From: Nostoc sp. NMS9
GTDB taxonomy: Bacteria > Cyanobacteriota > Cyanobacteriia > Cyanobacteriales > Nostocaceae
Assembly (NCBI RefSeq): GCF_017114995.1
Contig: NZ_JABXKL010000028.1
Coordinates: 1-64,000, forward strand
DNA length: 64,000 bases
Direction: 5' to 3'
A program made the position numbers and the translations under genes. Below, piece by piece: positions 34,004 through 43,260 of this stretch (positions are counted from its first letter, which is position 1; each line of letters starts with the position of its first letter). A model generated the notes under the pieces. It was given only the letters and a program-made list of their open reading frames with translations, did no database searches and was not told the DNA's origin.

Positions 34004-36550
34004 GTGACCCAGGAATTCCATATTTCCGTAACCCCAGTAGGGCAAAATGACTACTTGGTGCGGACGGAACAAGTCGCGCCTGGGGTACCATTGGCAGAAG
34101 AATTGGTGACTTGGCCTATAGCTGATTGGTTGATGGCTGCTGGGCATTTGATGAATGACCCGTTGAATTCGGTGTTGCAAGGAGATCCATTTACCTCTGG
34201 CGGGCATGAAAGTGATATCGCTAGAAACTCTGTGAATTTGGTGGCGTTGGGTCAACAATTTTATAACACCTTATTTCAAGGCACTCTCAGAGATAGTTGG
34301 ATTACTGCCCAAGGTATTGCTCAGAACCATCAACAAGTACTACGGTTACGCTTGGGGCTAAAAGACACTAGATTAGCTCGTTTGCCTTGGGAAGTGATGC
34401 ACGCAGGCGATCGCCCTCTGGCTACTGGGCCTTATGTGGCTTTTTCTCGCTTCCAAAGTGGCATTTCGGGGGCTTCTCCTTTGCGATCCCTGCGGGGGGC
34501 TACGCCTACGCAAAATATGCCCACACCACAAGAACAAGGTGGTGTCAAAGTATTGATGGTAATTGCTTCCCCCTCAGATCAAGTCCGTCTTGACTTACAG
34601 AAACAGGAAGCAATTAAACTGCAAGCGGAACTTCACCGTCAAACGTCACGACCTGGTGAAGGTCGCAATCGTTTCCCCGAAATTGAACTCACTGTATTAG
34701 ACCAACCAGGACGGGAAGAACTGACGCAAGCCCTAGAACAAGGTAGATACCATGTTCTCCACTACTCTGGTCATAGTAATTTAGGCGCAAATGGCGGAGA
34801 AATTTATCTTGTTAATCGCAGAACTGGCTTAACGGAAATCTTGACTGGGGACGATTTGGCAGGTTTGCTCGTCAACAATAATATCCAAATGGCAGTGTTT
34901 AATTCCTGCTTGGGCGCGTACACAGCAGCGTCCAATCCCTCTGGAGATACTGGCGAACGAAACTTAGCGGAAAGTCTGGTGAAGCGCGGAATTAGAAGCG
35001 TTTTGGCGATGTCAGAACGGATTCCTGATGAAGTGGCATTGACGCTCACACAATTGTTTTACCGCAACTTAAGTCAGGGATATCCAGTAGATTTGTGTGT
35101 AAGTCGGGTGCGCCAAGGATTAATTTCTGCTTATGGTTCTCACCAGATGTACTGGGCATTACCGATTTTATATCTCCAGCCAGAATTTGACGGTTTTTTA
35201 AGTCAGGAAACTGAGGTATCTGCAAGTACGGAGTCGCTGAATCAGTATAGTTCGCCTTTAGGGGTAACTTCCACGATGTACCCTGGTATGCCTGATGATA
35301 GCGAGATGCCTTTAGGAATGGAAGACATGATTCCTACTGGTTTGACGCGGGACTCTTCTGGGTTGGACTGGCTAGGTGAAGATACTTGGGGCGATCTGGT
35401 TGATGAAATTGAGTATGACGATCCCAGCTATGAAGAAGATTCTGCGATAGTTTCGGATTTGTTTCGTCAGCTAGATAACCAAAAACCTGCAACTCAACCG
35501 GATCAACAAATTCACGAAAATAGTCTTCACCAAAGCCAGATTTCAGAGGAAATAACTTCCTCAGAAGAGTCAGCAGATTTGTGGGGAGAAGTTCCACCTG
35601 AGCCACCTGCAACTCCTGGGAATCTTGAAGAAAATTGGCAAAATTCTAATTTTTCGCGTAGGCATAGCCCGCCGCAGGCATCGCAACCACCCCCACCAAG
35701 AAATCGTACCCGTCGCCGCCAGATGTGGTCGATTGTGGGTGTTGTGGGGATCAGTGCGTTAGCAGCTGCGATCGGTTTAAATTGGTGGTGGCAAAATCGC
35801 CCCCAAGCACTGCCTAAAATACCAGAAATTCCCACCCACTCTCTACCTGATTCTCGACCGATTCAAAAGCAGCCGAATATCGATTTAGGAATAGAAGCGA
35901 CTGGGATTGTCACCGCTACTGCTACGGAAAAATTGAGCCAGGGTGACTTGCAAGGTGGGTTATTGGCTGTAGAAGAACTACTCAATCGGGGCGCACTGGC
36001 TGCGGCTGAAACTTCCTTAAAACTAATTCCCAATAAACAAGCTGACGATCCATCTGTGAATTTTTACAAGGGACGATTGGCGTGGCAGTCTATCCAAACT
36101 GGAGACAATAACTATAGTGTCGATGATGCCCGCCGTTACTGGGAAACTGCTGCCAAAGCTAAACCCGAATCACTTTTGTATAATAACGCTTTGGGATTTG
36201 CCTACTACACAGAAGGCAATCTGAATCGAGCCAATGATTCTTGGTTCAAGGCTTTGAATTTAGCTCTCAAAGAACAGAACACAAATTCAACATCCAAAAA
36301 CACAGCAGTTCCTCAAGATGCTTTAACTTCTTATGCTGGTTTAGCTCTTGGATTGTATAAATCTGCACTTAGTCAATCTAGTGGTAAGCAGACGCAATAT
36401 TTGAATGAAGCGATCAAGTTGCGGCAAACGGTTCTCAAGTCCGATCGAGAAAATTTCCAGGTAGATAAATTAGCTAAAAATTGGCTGTGGACGGAGAAGG
36501 CGATTGAAGATTGGCGATCGCTCCTTCAGGAAAAAGGTGAAGAGCAGTAA
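34004..36550 (+). CDS. hetF: HetF, CHAT-domain protease-like regulator of heterocyst differentiation
   Basis: The 848-residue protein starts at GTG 34004 behind AGGAG. The N-terminal part and CHAT (caspase-like) domain extend to about residue 400, with the catalytic dyad H257 in HYSGHS and C302 in NSCLG. An acidic low-complexity linker follows. One membrane helix (about 574-597) and a TPR-like C-terminal part complete it. HetF is needed for heterocyst formation and cell division control with PatA and affects HetR levels. Two dispersed repeats sit in frame: 34483-34512 (about residues 161-170, inside the protease half) and 35656-35684 (about 552-561, linker). The nsiR1 array precedes it on the opposite strand. 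Confidence 0.93.
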   Translation: MTQEFHISVTPVGQNDYLVRTEQVAPGVPLAEELVTWPIADWLMAAGHLMNDPLNSVLQGDPFTSGGHESDIARNSVNLVALGQQFYNTLFQGTLRDSWITAQGIAQNHQQVLRLRLGLKDTRLARLPWEVMHAGDRPLATGPYVAFSRFQSGISGASPLRSLRGATPTQNMPTPQEQGGVKVLMVIASPSDQVRLDLQKQEAIKLQAELHRQTSRPGEGRNRFPEIELTVLDQPGREELTQALEQGRYHVLHYSGHSNLGANGGEIYLVNRRTGLTEILTGDDLAGLLVNNNIQMAVFNSCLGAYTAASNPSGDTGERNLAESLVKRGIRSVLAMSERIPDEVALTLTQLFYRNLSQGYPVDLCVSRVRQGLISAYGSHQMYWALPILYLQPEFDGFLSQETEVSASTESLNQYSSPLGVTSTMYPGMPDDSEMPLGMEDMIPTGLTRDSSGLDWLGEDTWGDLVDEIEYDDPSYEEDSAIVSDLFRQLDNQKPATQPDQQIHENSLHQSQISEEITSSEESADLWGEVPPEPPATPGNLEENWQNSNFSRRHSPPQASQPPPPRNRTRRRQMWSIVGVVGISALAAAIGLNWWWQNRPQALPKIPEIPTHSLPDSRPIQKQPNIDLGIEATGIVTATATEKLSQGDLQGGLLAVEELLNRGALAAAETSLKLIPNKQADDPSVNFYKGRLAWQSIQTGDNNYSVDDARRYWETAAKAKPESLLYNNALGFAYYTEGNLNRANDSWFKALNLALKEQNTNSTSKNTAVPQDALTSYAGLALGLYKSALSQSSGKQTQYLNEAIKLRQTVLKSDRENFQVDKLAKNWLWTEKAIEDWRSLLQEKGEEQ
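34483..34512 (+). repeat. Dispersed repeat in frame within hetF (1)
   Basis: GCGATCCCTGCGGGGGGCT followed by ACGCCTACGCA, same family as 9833-9865. It encodes about ten residues between two predicted secondary-structure segments of the protease half. Confidence 0.75.
35656..35684 (-). repeat. Dispersed repeat in frame within hetF (2)
   Basis: GCGTAGGCATAGCCCGCCG followed by CAGGCATCGC, the inverse orientation of the same family. It lies in the linker just before the membrane helix. Confidence 0.75.
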
Positions 36551-36698
36551 TATGTTGTGGTGGTGCGATCGCTTTTAATAGCTTAGAACTGCCACGCTTA
36601 TTAATCCAACGCTACCAAGTTCGGCTAATTGTTTTTGACCCAGAAGAGGAGGCGCTCGTAAAATAGCAAAAGTAGATTAGTTAAAGTAATTTTAATTG

Positions 36699-37265
36699 CT
36701 AAATTTTTCGTGATTTAGGATATAGCCAAAAGCTAAACAAACGGCTAACTCTAGGCATGACAACATAGGTTAACAGCAAAACCATAGTAATCGTTATGAT
36801 CGACGAAATAATCAAGGGTGGTAAACCACGAATTAGGGGTACTAAAAACGTATTCAACAAATTAATCAACACATATACAGCTCCCCAAGTTAGCAAGGCT
36901 GTTTTATAGCGCGGTGGAGTTTTTAATGGTTGACCGGGAAGAGAAAACCAAGCTTCTAATCCACTAATTTTTTGAACATAAGGATCGGATTCAACTAAAT
37001 GCTTACCTTGATTGAGCAAATGTTCGCGATCGCGCGATGTCATCCACACCTCTAAATTTTCATAACTGTCAAATCGGAAGATAATCACATATTCATTTCG
37101 CACCCCAAGTTGGGGACAAATCACATTTGTTCCCATGTGACCCACGTAATTTCTGGAAACCCTGGTAATCTCTTTCAACCAAGCTTCGTAAGCAGTTTCG
37201 CATCCTGGTTTGACAAGTTGTGTAATGACCACGGTTACAAATTGATCGTTTTGTTCTATCTCCAT
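36699..37265 (-). CDS. ABM-domain protein with C-terminal membrane helices
   Basis: The 188-residue protein has an antibiotic-biosynthesis-monooxygenase-like dimeric barrel (about 8-105; VTVVITQLVKPG, YEAWLKEI, YVIIFRFDSYENLEVWM). A linker LPGQPLKTPPRYK and two hydrophobic helices (about 123-142 and 148-170) follow. This type is known in bacteria as a membrane-anchored ABM protein, but the reaction is not established. No operon partner is visible; the next gene upstream on the strand is 150 bases away. Confidence 0.78.
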   Translation of the reverse strand: MEIEQNDQFVTVVITQLVKPGCETAYEAWLKEITRVSRNYVGHMGTNVICPQLGVRNEYVIIFRFDSYENLEVWMTSRDREHLLNQGKHLVESDPYVQKISGLEAWFSLPGQPLKTPPRYKTALLTWGAVYVLINLLNTFLVPLIRGLPPLIISSIITITMVLLLTYVVMPRVSRLFSFWLYPKSRKI

Positions 37266-37413
37266 TAGTTATGCCAATCAATTTTGGATTTTAGATTTTT
37301 TCACGTAGCTTGATTTTCGGAGAATGAGTATCAATTTGCTTGCTATGAAACATTTTTAAATCTGGGATTTACAATTGCAAATCCCAAATTTAAAATATAA
37401 AATTCGGTCACGC

Positions 37414-38331
37414 TCAAGCCAAGGGATATCCAGTTTTTCCAACTTCAAGCCGAACAACATTCGCAGGAACGACACCAGTGGGTGGAGGTAAAAACATTCC
37501 ACCATTAGTCACAACATAAATTGCGGTGCTATCGCTCTGTGTTTGACCAAAAGCCACGGCTGTGCTACCAATTACACCTTCCTCGGCTTGAGCAATAATA
37601 GTACTACTGCGATCGCTTGCAATTCGCACCACACTGTTGTATATGTGCGTTGCTCCATAAAGATTGCCTTCCACGTCAAAGGCGAAGTCATCAATATTAG
37701 TTTGCTCAACAAAGATTTCCGGCTCACCTGGTCGAGCTGCGGTATCAACGGGAATCCGCAACAACAACATTTTTTCCGTATTTGAAACGTAGAGGAAATC
37801 ACCAAAACGCTTCAAACCATTTGCAGCCGGAATGATATTTTCCGAATTGCTACGAGCAAGCATTGGATGTTCTAGCCAAATTGATCCACAAGGTTGAGCG
37901 ATATCAATCAGCCAAATTGCACCCCGATAAGAATCTGCTGTTAAATACTGAGTGCCAGAAAGGGGAGTTATGCCATTGAGAAATATGGCATCTGGCAGTG
38001 TTAGTAAGGTTTCCACTGTCCCATTACTGGCAACTAAAGAAACCACTGGTATAGAATCAGCATTCCAGCCTGTTGCCACTAAACCCCCGTTGGCAGCGAA
38101 AGCAAGACCACTGACTTTACCCTCAACAGTCGCATGAATTTGCTGATTACCATCTGGACTAATGCGAACAATCTTGCCAACTTCGTGATTAGTTACAAAT
38201 ATTGTGCCATCTGGTGCAATCGCTATATTTTCCAAAAAAGTATTGACCGGGAAAGAGGCAATCACTTTAGCAGGTGCTAATTCAATGGTCGTATCTAAAT
38301 AAATAGGCGGTAAACCTGCGGAATTTCCCAT
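37414..38331 (-). CDS. SMP-30/gluconolactonase-like beta-propeller protein
   Basis: The 305-residue protein is built from six-bladed propeller repeats such as [40 protein letters not shown] and [26 protein letters not shown]-30-type proteins are lactonases or hydrolases with a bound divalent ion. The residues for metal binding cannot be assigned by eye with confidence. It starts six bases after the stop of the SDR gene, so the two form an operon. Confidence 0.78.
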   Translation of the reverse strand: MGNSAGLPPIYLDTTIELAPAKVIASFPVNTFLENIAIAPDGTIFVTNHEVGKIVRISPDGNQQIHATVEGKVSGLAFAANGGLVATGWNADSIPVVSLVASNGTVETLLTLPDAIFLNGITPLSGTQYLTADSYRGAIWLIDIAQPCGSIWLEHPMLARSNSENIIPAANGLKRFGDFLYVSNTEKMLLLRIPVDTAARPGEPEIFVEQTNIDDFAFDVEGNLYGATHIYNSVVRIASDRSSTIIAQAEEGVIGSTAVAFGQTQSDSTAIYVVTNGGMFLPPPTGVVPANVVRLEVGKTGYPLA

Positions 38332-38337
38332 ATTAAC

Positions 38338-39084
38338 CTACCACTGTAATTGAATGGGGCCACCAAACTTTCGCATCTCTGCAAAAAATAGTCCTTGCGC
38401 TCCTCCATCCGGAAGTGTTGCTAAATAAACAGCTGTTTGCGCTCCTTCTTCTGCCGTGAATGGAGCATCATCTCCTCCCATATCGGTCTTCATCCAACCT
38501 GGAGAATAGGCATTTACCAGAATATTAGTACCTTGAAGTTCTTTCCCTAGAATCGCTGTTAGTCCATTCACTCCCACCTTTGAGAGTCGATAGGAAGGTG
38601 CTAAAGCGTAGTAGTCACCTGAAACAGATGCTAGAGATGCCATTTCCGTTGAGATATTGACAATGCGACCGTAGTTTTGCACCTTCATTAAGGGAATTAA
38701 TGCTTGAGAAATTCTGAGTACCGCTAAAACATTAGTTTCAAAGGTCGATCGCATCGTTTCCAGTTGGACAGTCAGTAAGCTGGACTCTTCAGGCTTTGTT
38801 GTGGGATTTACACCTGCATTATTGACCAGAATATCTACTTTGCCGTAAGTTTCACGTAACCACTCGGTAAACTGCTGCACGCTTCCATCATTGGTAACAT
38901 CCAGCTTGTGATAGTCAACATCAAGCCCTTCACTGGACAACTGCTGCTTGGCAGCAAGACCATCTGTTTCATTACGACTCGTCAGAATTACGCGGTTGTC
39001 AATTTGGGATAATTGACGGGAAATTGCATATCCTAGCCCTCGGTTACTTCCTGTGACTACAGCAATCCTTTTTTGAGTCGTCAT
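38338..39084 (-). CDS. SDR-family oxidoreductase
   Basis: The protein has 248 residues from ATG 39084, preceded by GAAGG; a TTG at 39099 would add five residues. The Rossmann motif TGSNRGLG (cofactor), NNAG, the catalytic Ser in NISTEM and the YxxxK in YRLSKVG identify a classical short-chain dehydrogenase, closest in style to carbonyl reductase-like members. Substrate unknown. The propeller protein follows as second gene of the operon; joint action on a lactone or ketone is only a guess. Confidence 0.9.
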   Translation of the reverse strand: MTTQKRIAVVTGSNRGLGYAISRQLSQIDNRVILTSRNETDGLAAKQQLSSEGLDVDYHKLDVTNDGSVQQFTEWLRETYGKVDILVNNAGVNPTTKPEESSLLTVQLETMRSTFETNVLAVLRISQALIPLMKVQNYGRIVNISTEMASLASVSGDYYALAPSYRLSKVGVNGLTAILGKELQGTNILVNAYSPGWMKTDMGGDDAPFTAEEGAQTAVYLATLPDGGAQGLFFAEMRKFGGPIQLQW

Positions 39085-39553
39085 TTTTATGACCTTCAAA
39101 CTGCTTTTAAGTTTACTGTACTGAGATGTTGTAAATTAAGCAAATTGATTTTTGCAATATATTTTAGGGTTTATGTATTGACAATAAATACTAAATATGA
39201 ATAAGTTTAAAAACTATATATTTGATAGGGGTACACTAATGCTGATGGGTGTCAACATTAAGCCCAAACTCTTTTAAAATCATTCCTTTGGTATCAGGAG
39301 CAATCGCCTATACCACCGTTTCAATCCCTAATAGGATTTTGATGAATTGCAATAAAATCGTTGATATCTTTTTTGGGGCTGTAGAATTTGTACACCTACC
39401 CACTCGCGCATTTGACATACAGGAACTCTGTAAGATATGCGATCGCTAAAAATAATCTAATGGTGATGGGGGGCGTGATCGCTGCCTTCGGAGCCAGAAA
39501 TCCAGTCTTTATATGCTTATAGCCTCCCACATCACACAACAACACTTGTAATG
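39085..39553. other. Spacer with a solitary CRISPR-like repeat
   Basis: No supported gene; a 66-codon frame at 39249-39449 overlaps the CRISPR-like unit and has no features. Confidence 0.5.
39318..39353 (+). CRISPR. Solitary CRISPR-like repeat
   Basis: GTTTCAATCCCTAATAGG followed by ATTTTGATGAATTGCAAT matches, with one base missing, the layout of a common 37-nt cyanobacterial CRISPR repeat that begins GTTTCAATCCC and ends AATTGCAAC. Only one unit is present and no cas gene is in the window, so this is an orphan or relic, not an array. Confidence 0.5.
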
Positions 39554-39850
39554 TTACTCTTGAGACTCCTCAGAGATAGATTCTGATTCTGTTTCAAGTT
39601 CTTCTGTTTTAACTTTGGGGGCTGGAGGTTTAACGGGTTTTGGACCACGCGCTAGTGCAGGATTCACCGGTTGTCTGCTTTCATCCCTATATGATGATCC
39701 TTTTTTCCCTTTGTCAGAGGAGCGATCGCGGCTCGGTTTTGAGCTTTTGGGGTTGGATTCAATAGGGGTTACAGAATCCGAATTTTCGGAATTGCTGTCA
39801 GTGCTTCCTTGAGACTGACGTTCCGATTTCTTAATTGGACGTTCTACCAT
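39554..39850 (-). CDS. Hypothetical low-complexity acidic/basic protein
   Basis: The 98-residue protein is rich in Ser, Lys, Glu and Pro, starting MVERPIKKSERQ and carrying NPALARGPKPVKPPAPK before a Glu/Ser-rich tail. It is predicted disordered and I do not know its function. Its reading frame has third-base variety like a gene, and the opposite-strand frame looks like its shadow. Confidence 0.6.
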   Translation of the reverse strand: MVERPIKKSERQSQGSTDSNSENSDSVTPIESNPKSSKPSRDRSSDKGKKGSSYRDESRQPVNPALARGPKPVKPPAPKVKTEELETESESISEESQE

Positions 39851-40057
39851 TGTTGATTTTTGTAAATTTATCTGTATGGTACATCGGTTTGGTGACTATC
39901 AGACTGTCGAGTAGCATTTTTAAATATTTTATTGTTGGAATTTCTGAGTAGCTCTATAGAGTTGTTTTGACAAAAAAGCAGCCAACAAACTTTATTAATT
40001 AACTCACTAAATTAAAATATGGGTGCGTTATTCATAGCTAAACGCACCCGACAACTA

Positions 40058-40894
40058 TTAAACAAAATCAGGTCGTGCCTGTTGCCTTAATTTGAACTTT
40101 TCCTCTAAAACTACCCAATTTTCTTGCTCAATTAAGTTAGTCAACTCATCGAGGTTTTGACGATATTGTTGCAGCGATCGCAGCAATGCATGACGATTAT
40201 ACCGCGCCATCATCACGCCCAACTCTGGATTTCCGCCACCCACACGACTGGTATCCCGAAAACCTGAACTAGCTAACTTTTGGGCTAATTGCAAAACATC
40301 AGGGTCAGTTTCGCTCAAACAAGCAGCAATCAACGAGGAACTCACCATTACAGGTAAATGGGAAATCCAACTAACAGCGCGATCGTGTTGTTCTGGTTGA
40401 CAATAATAGATATTAGCTCCGAGCGATCGCACAATTTCTTCCACAACTGTAATTGCACTAGTTGGGGTTGTCGTTATCGGTGTTAATACATAAGGTTTAT
40501 CAACAAATAAATCTCGCTGTGCAGCTTCTATGCCACTGTCTGTTCTGCCCGCCATTGGATGACCACCAATAAAATTATCCCAAAGGGGAGTAATATCCTT
40601 GACTATCTGTGCTTTCGCCGAACCCACATCAGTCACGACTGTAGCGGTAGGCAAATGAGCGACTAACTGTTCAAATTGGGGCACAATAAGGGCTAGAGGT
40701 GTACAAATAAATACAACTTCTGCGGCTGCTAACAGGCTCAGATCGACTGATGCTTCATCAACACTGCCGAGGGTAACTGCCTTTTGACAGGTTGCTTCAC
40801 GGCGACTAACTCCTAAGATATGATGTCCTTGCGATCGCAAATCAAAACCCAAAGATCCGCCAATCAGTCCCAATCCTAAAATTCCAATATTCAT
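40058..40894 (-). CDS. tyrA: Prephenate/arogenate dehydrogenase TyrA
   Basis: The 278 residues from ATG 40894 give the compact cyanobacterial arogenate dehydrogenase type. The enzyme makes tyrosine from arogenate (or 4-hydroxyphenylpyruvate from prephenate) with NAD(P). The Rossmann start GILGLGLIGGSLG, the VVTDVGSAK and GGHPMAGRTDSG motifs and the catalytic-site HDRAVSWISHLP are present. A longer frame up to 41212 is antisense to a pentapeptide gene and is not used. The two genes are divergent and 70 bases apart. Confidence 0.92.
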   Translation of the reverse strand: MNIGILGLGLIGGSLGFDLRSQGHHILGVSRREATCQKAVTLGSVDEASVDLSLLAAAEVVFICTPLALIVPQFEQLVAHLPTATVVTDVGSAKAQIVKDITPLWDNFIGGHPMAGRTDSGIEAAQRDLFVDKPYVLTPITTTPTSAITVVEEIVRSLGANIYYCQPEQHDRAVSWISHLPVMVSSSLIAACLSETDPDVLQLAQKLASSGFRDTSRVGGGNPELGVMMARYNRHALLRSLQQYRQNLDELTNLIEQENWVVLEEKFKLRQQARPDFV

Positions 40895-40964
40895 TTTTGA
40901 TTTTGACATTCCGTTTTTTATGACTTTACCAACTATTAAAGTTGGCATCCAAGGGGTAGCATCA

Positions 40965-42527
40965 ATGACTGTAGAGGAATTACTGGAACAATACGCAGCA
41001 GGAGTCTTAAACTTTAGTGGTGTTGACCTCCCAGAAGCCAACCTGAGTGGGGTCAAACTCAGTGGCGTAAATCTGAGCGATGCTAATTTGAGTATAGTCA
41101 ACCTGAGTGGCGCGAATCTGAGTGAAGCTAACTTGAGCAATGCCAAGCTGAATGTAGCCAGACTGAGTGGTGCAAATCTATGCAGCGCCATCCTCAATAA
41201 CGCCAGTCTCAACGTCGCTAATTTGATTCGAGCGGATCTAAGCCGCGCTCAACTCAGAGGGGCCTCATTAATCCGCGCCGAGTTAGTTCGCGCTGACCTG
41301 AGTCGCGCTGACTTGTTGGAGGCTGATCTCACCAGTGCTGATTTGCGAGAGGCGACACTCCGCCAAGCGAATCTCCGTCACGCTAACTTAAGTGAGACTG
41401 TCTTGAGAGGTGCTTCTTTAACTGGAGCCAACTTGGAGATGGCTAACTTAAACGCCAGTGACCTCAGGCGTTCTGACTTGAGCGGTGCAAATTTGCGAGA
41501 TACCGAACTCAGACAAGCCAATCTCAGCCATGCTAATTTGAGCGGGGCTGATTTGAGTGGTGCAAATCTCCGGTGGGCTGATTTGAGCGGCGCAAATCTC
41601 CGGTGGGCTGATTTGAGCGGCGCAAAATTGAGCGGGGCTGATTTAATTAGCGCAGATTTAAGCAATGCCAATTTAACAAATACAAGTTTAGTCCACGCCA
41701 ATTTAACTCAGGCAAAATTAATTAGGGCAGAATGGATCGGTGCTGACTTAACAGGAGCAACTTTAACTGGAGCCAAGCTTTATGCAACCTCCAGGTTTGG
41801 TTTAAAAACCGAAGGCATGGTTTGTGAATGGGTCGATCTTAGCCCAGCTGGCGATCGCTCCATTATCCAAAATTTCCATTCTGAAGAGTCACGAGATTTT
41901 TTTAACGAAACACCGCCAACAATTCGGATTATTGTTGATGCAGCCTTAGAACACGAAGCCAATTTTGCGATCGCTGGCGCTTACTACCAAATTGCTCAAG
42001 AATATCGAGGGCTGAAACAACCTCCAAGCATCGAAAGTGGTCGTCGCCGGACTATTTTCACCTTTCATGTAGATAGCGACGAAGCATTATTTCCCACTGC
42101 TTACATTGTCATTCTTCCCTTTCTAGATGCGGCATCAACTCAAAAAAATATTTCCAGTATAGTGGAAATGATTAACAGTGAAGTTGTTGCAAACCAAAAC
42201 TTAAAATCGCCTCATATAGTGAAACAATTAAATACTCTTTTAGAACAAGCTATAAATCAGGCTACAAGAATTAAACAGATGAAAAAAAATATCGAAGTAG
42301 CCGCAAAGTTAAATTTTTGTAAAGCTCCAACCCAAATAGTTTTAACGAATTCCAGCGCCCACACTTTGATTGTTTATGACCATCCCAACTTTGGGAAAAG
42401 ATTTATTAATCGCTCTGCTCTTAATGCTTCAGCTTATGATATATCCAGTGATTCAAAAAAAAATATATTACCTTCATTAGATATCATTATAGATTTTGTC
42501 AAAGGATTTCATTATATTAATCATTAG
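40965..42527 (+). CDS. Large pentapeptide-repeat protein
   Basis: The protein has 520 residues from ATG 40965, which has AGGGG upstream; 40920 would add 15 residues. Residues about 18-285 are about 50 A(D/N)LxX pentapeptides forming a right-handed quadrilateral helix. A short unique region GLKTEGMVCEWVDLSPAGD and a C-terminal domain of about 200 residues of unknown type follow (RRRTIFTFHVDSDEALFPTAYIVILP, then a helical part and a final strand). Pentapeptide proteins can mimic DNA or scaffold others; the function here is unknown. Confidence 0.85.
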   Translation: MTVEELLEQYAAGVLNFSGVDLPEANLSGVKLSGVNLSDANLSIVNLSGANLSEANLSNAKLNVARLSGANLCSAILNNASLNVANLIRADLSRAQLRGASLIRAELVRADLSRADLLEADLTSADLREATLRQANLRHANLSETVLRGASLTGANLEMANLNASDLRRSDLSGANLRDTELRQANLSHANLSGADLSGANLRWADLSGANLRWADLSGAKLSGADLISADLSNANLTNTSLVHANLTQAKLIRAEWIGADLTGATLTGAKLYATSRFGLKTEGMVCEWVDLSPAGDRSIIQNFHSEESRDFFNETPPTIRIIVDAALEHEANFAIAGAYYQIAQEYRGLKQPPSIESGRRRTIFTFHVDSDEALFPTAYIVILPFLDAASTQKNISSIVEMINSEVVANQNLKSPHIVKQLNTLLEQAINQATRIKQMKKNIEVAAKLNFCKAPTQIVLTNSSAHTLIVYDHPNFGKRFINRSALNASAYDISSDSKKNILPSLDIIIDFVKGFHYINH

Positions 42528-42597
42528 TTATGGGGGATTGGGAATTGGGCATGGGGCATTGAACTAATGACAAATGACAAAAATTTTGGAGGAAAAA

Positions 42598-43191
42598 ATG
42601 CGCGATACCTTTAATAAAATGATTGGTCGAACTCGCTATGTAGTGTTTCGCCTATTTCTGCACTTAGGGGGAGGTGAAGTAGCGCCAATTTTGGGAGTAT
42701 TAAATAGTGCTGGACGGGATGCGATCGATGCCGATGGCGATTTAGAAGTTTTAGGAGAAGGATTGGAAGAAATTAGCCAAACCCTGCTGCAATACGATGA
42801 ATATTGGCTTTCTGCTGCTAATGAAGGTGACGTATTTTTTGATGAAGGCGAAGCGGGGGATTACGTGAATGAATTATTTACTGACTCTGCCGAAAGATAT
42901 CTCAGTGAACCAGATTACAGTTCTAACTCTGGATTGAATGAACCTTTATCTATACCTGTAACCCGCAACATCATTGTGATGATTACAGTAGCTTATGAAG
43001 GAGAAGTACCAGATTTGGAAACCGATCTTTCTAACGTTCAGGCACTCAAGGAAGGATTGAAAGCATTGATAAATTTGCATTATAAACATAGATTAAAGGC
43101 AATCCAAGTGCATTTCTCGCCAGCACAGTTAGGCGATGAACTTACTAGCGATCAACTGTTGCAATATTACCCAGAATTAATTCCTTTGTAA
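42598..43191 (+). CDS. DUF1517-type protein
   Basis: The protein has 197 residues. ATG 42598 is chosen because GGAGGA lies five bases upstream; a start at 42574 adds eight residues. It resembles the DUF1517 family of cyanobacteria and plants (VTRNIIVMITVAYEGEVPDL, YYPELIPL). The family is of unknown function. It follows the pentapeptide gene after 70 bases that hold ATGACAA-type repeats. Confidence 0.72.
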   Translation: MRDTFNKMIGRTRYVVFRLFLHLGGGEVAPILGVLNSAGRDAIDADGDLEVLGEGLEEISQTLLQYDEYWLSAANEGDVFFDEGEAGDYVNELFTDSAERYLSEPDYSSNSGLNEPLSIPVTRNIIVMITVAYEGEVPDLETDLSNVQALKEGLKALINLHYKHRLKAIQVHFSPAQLGDELTSDQLLQYYPELIPL

Positions 43192-43260
43192 TCTGTTGGG
43201 TAGTCCGTACTTACTACTCAGATGATAAATTGTTAAGCTCAGAGATAGGACAATAATCCA

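Noticed and set aside
36551..36666. Short open stretch after hetF reading LPRLLIQRYQVRLIVFD
   Set aside because: Looks like the end of a protein but has no start and no recognisable homology; may be a gene fragment.
40895..41212. N-terminal extension of TyrA encoded antisense to the pentapeptide gene
   Set aside because: The stretch is the mirror of pentapeptide codons (repeated Leu/Ala/Phe pattern). The Rossmann motif begins directly after Met at 40894.
41378..41701. 107-codon minus-strand frame in the pentapeptide gene
   Set aside because: Repetitive Ala/Pro/Leu/Lys composition caused by the repeat DNA; no independent support.
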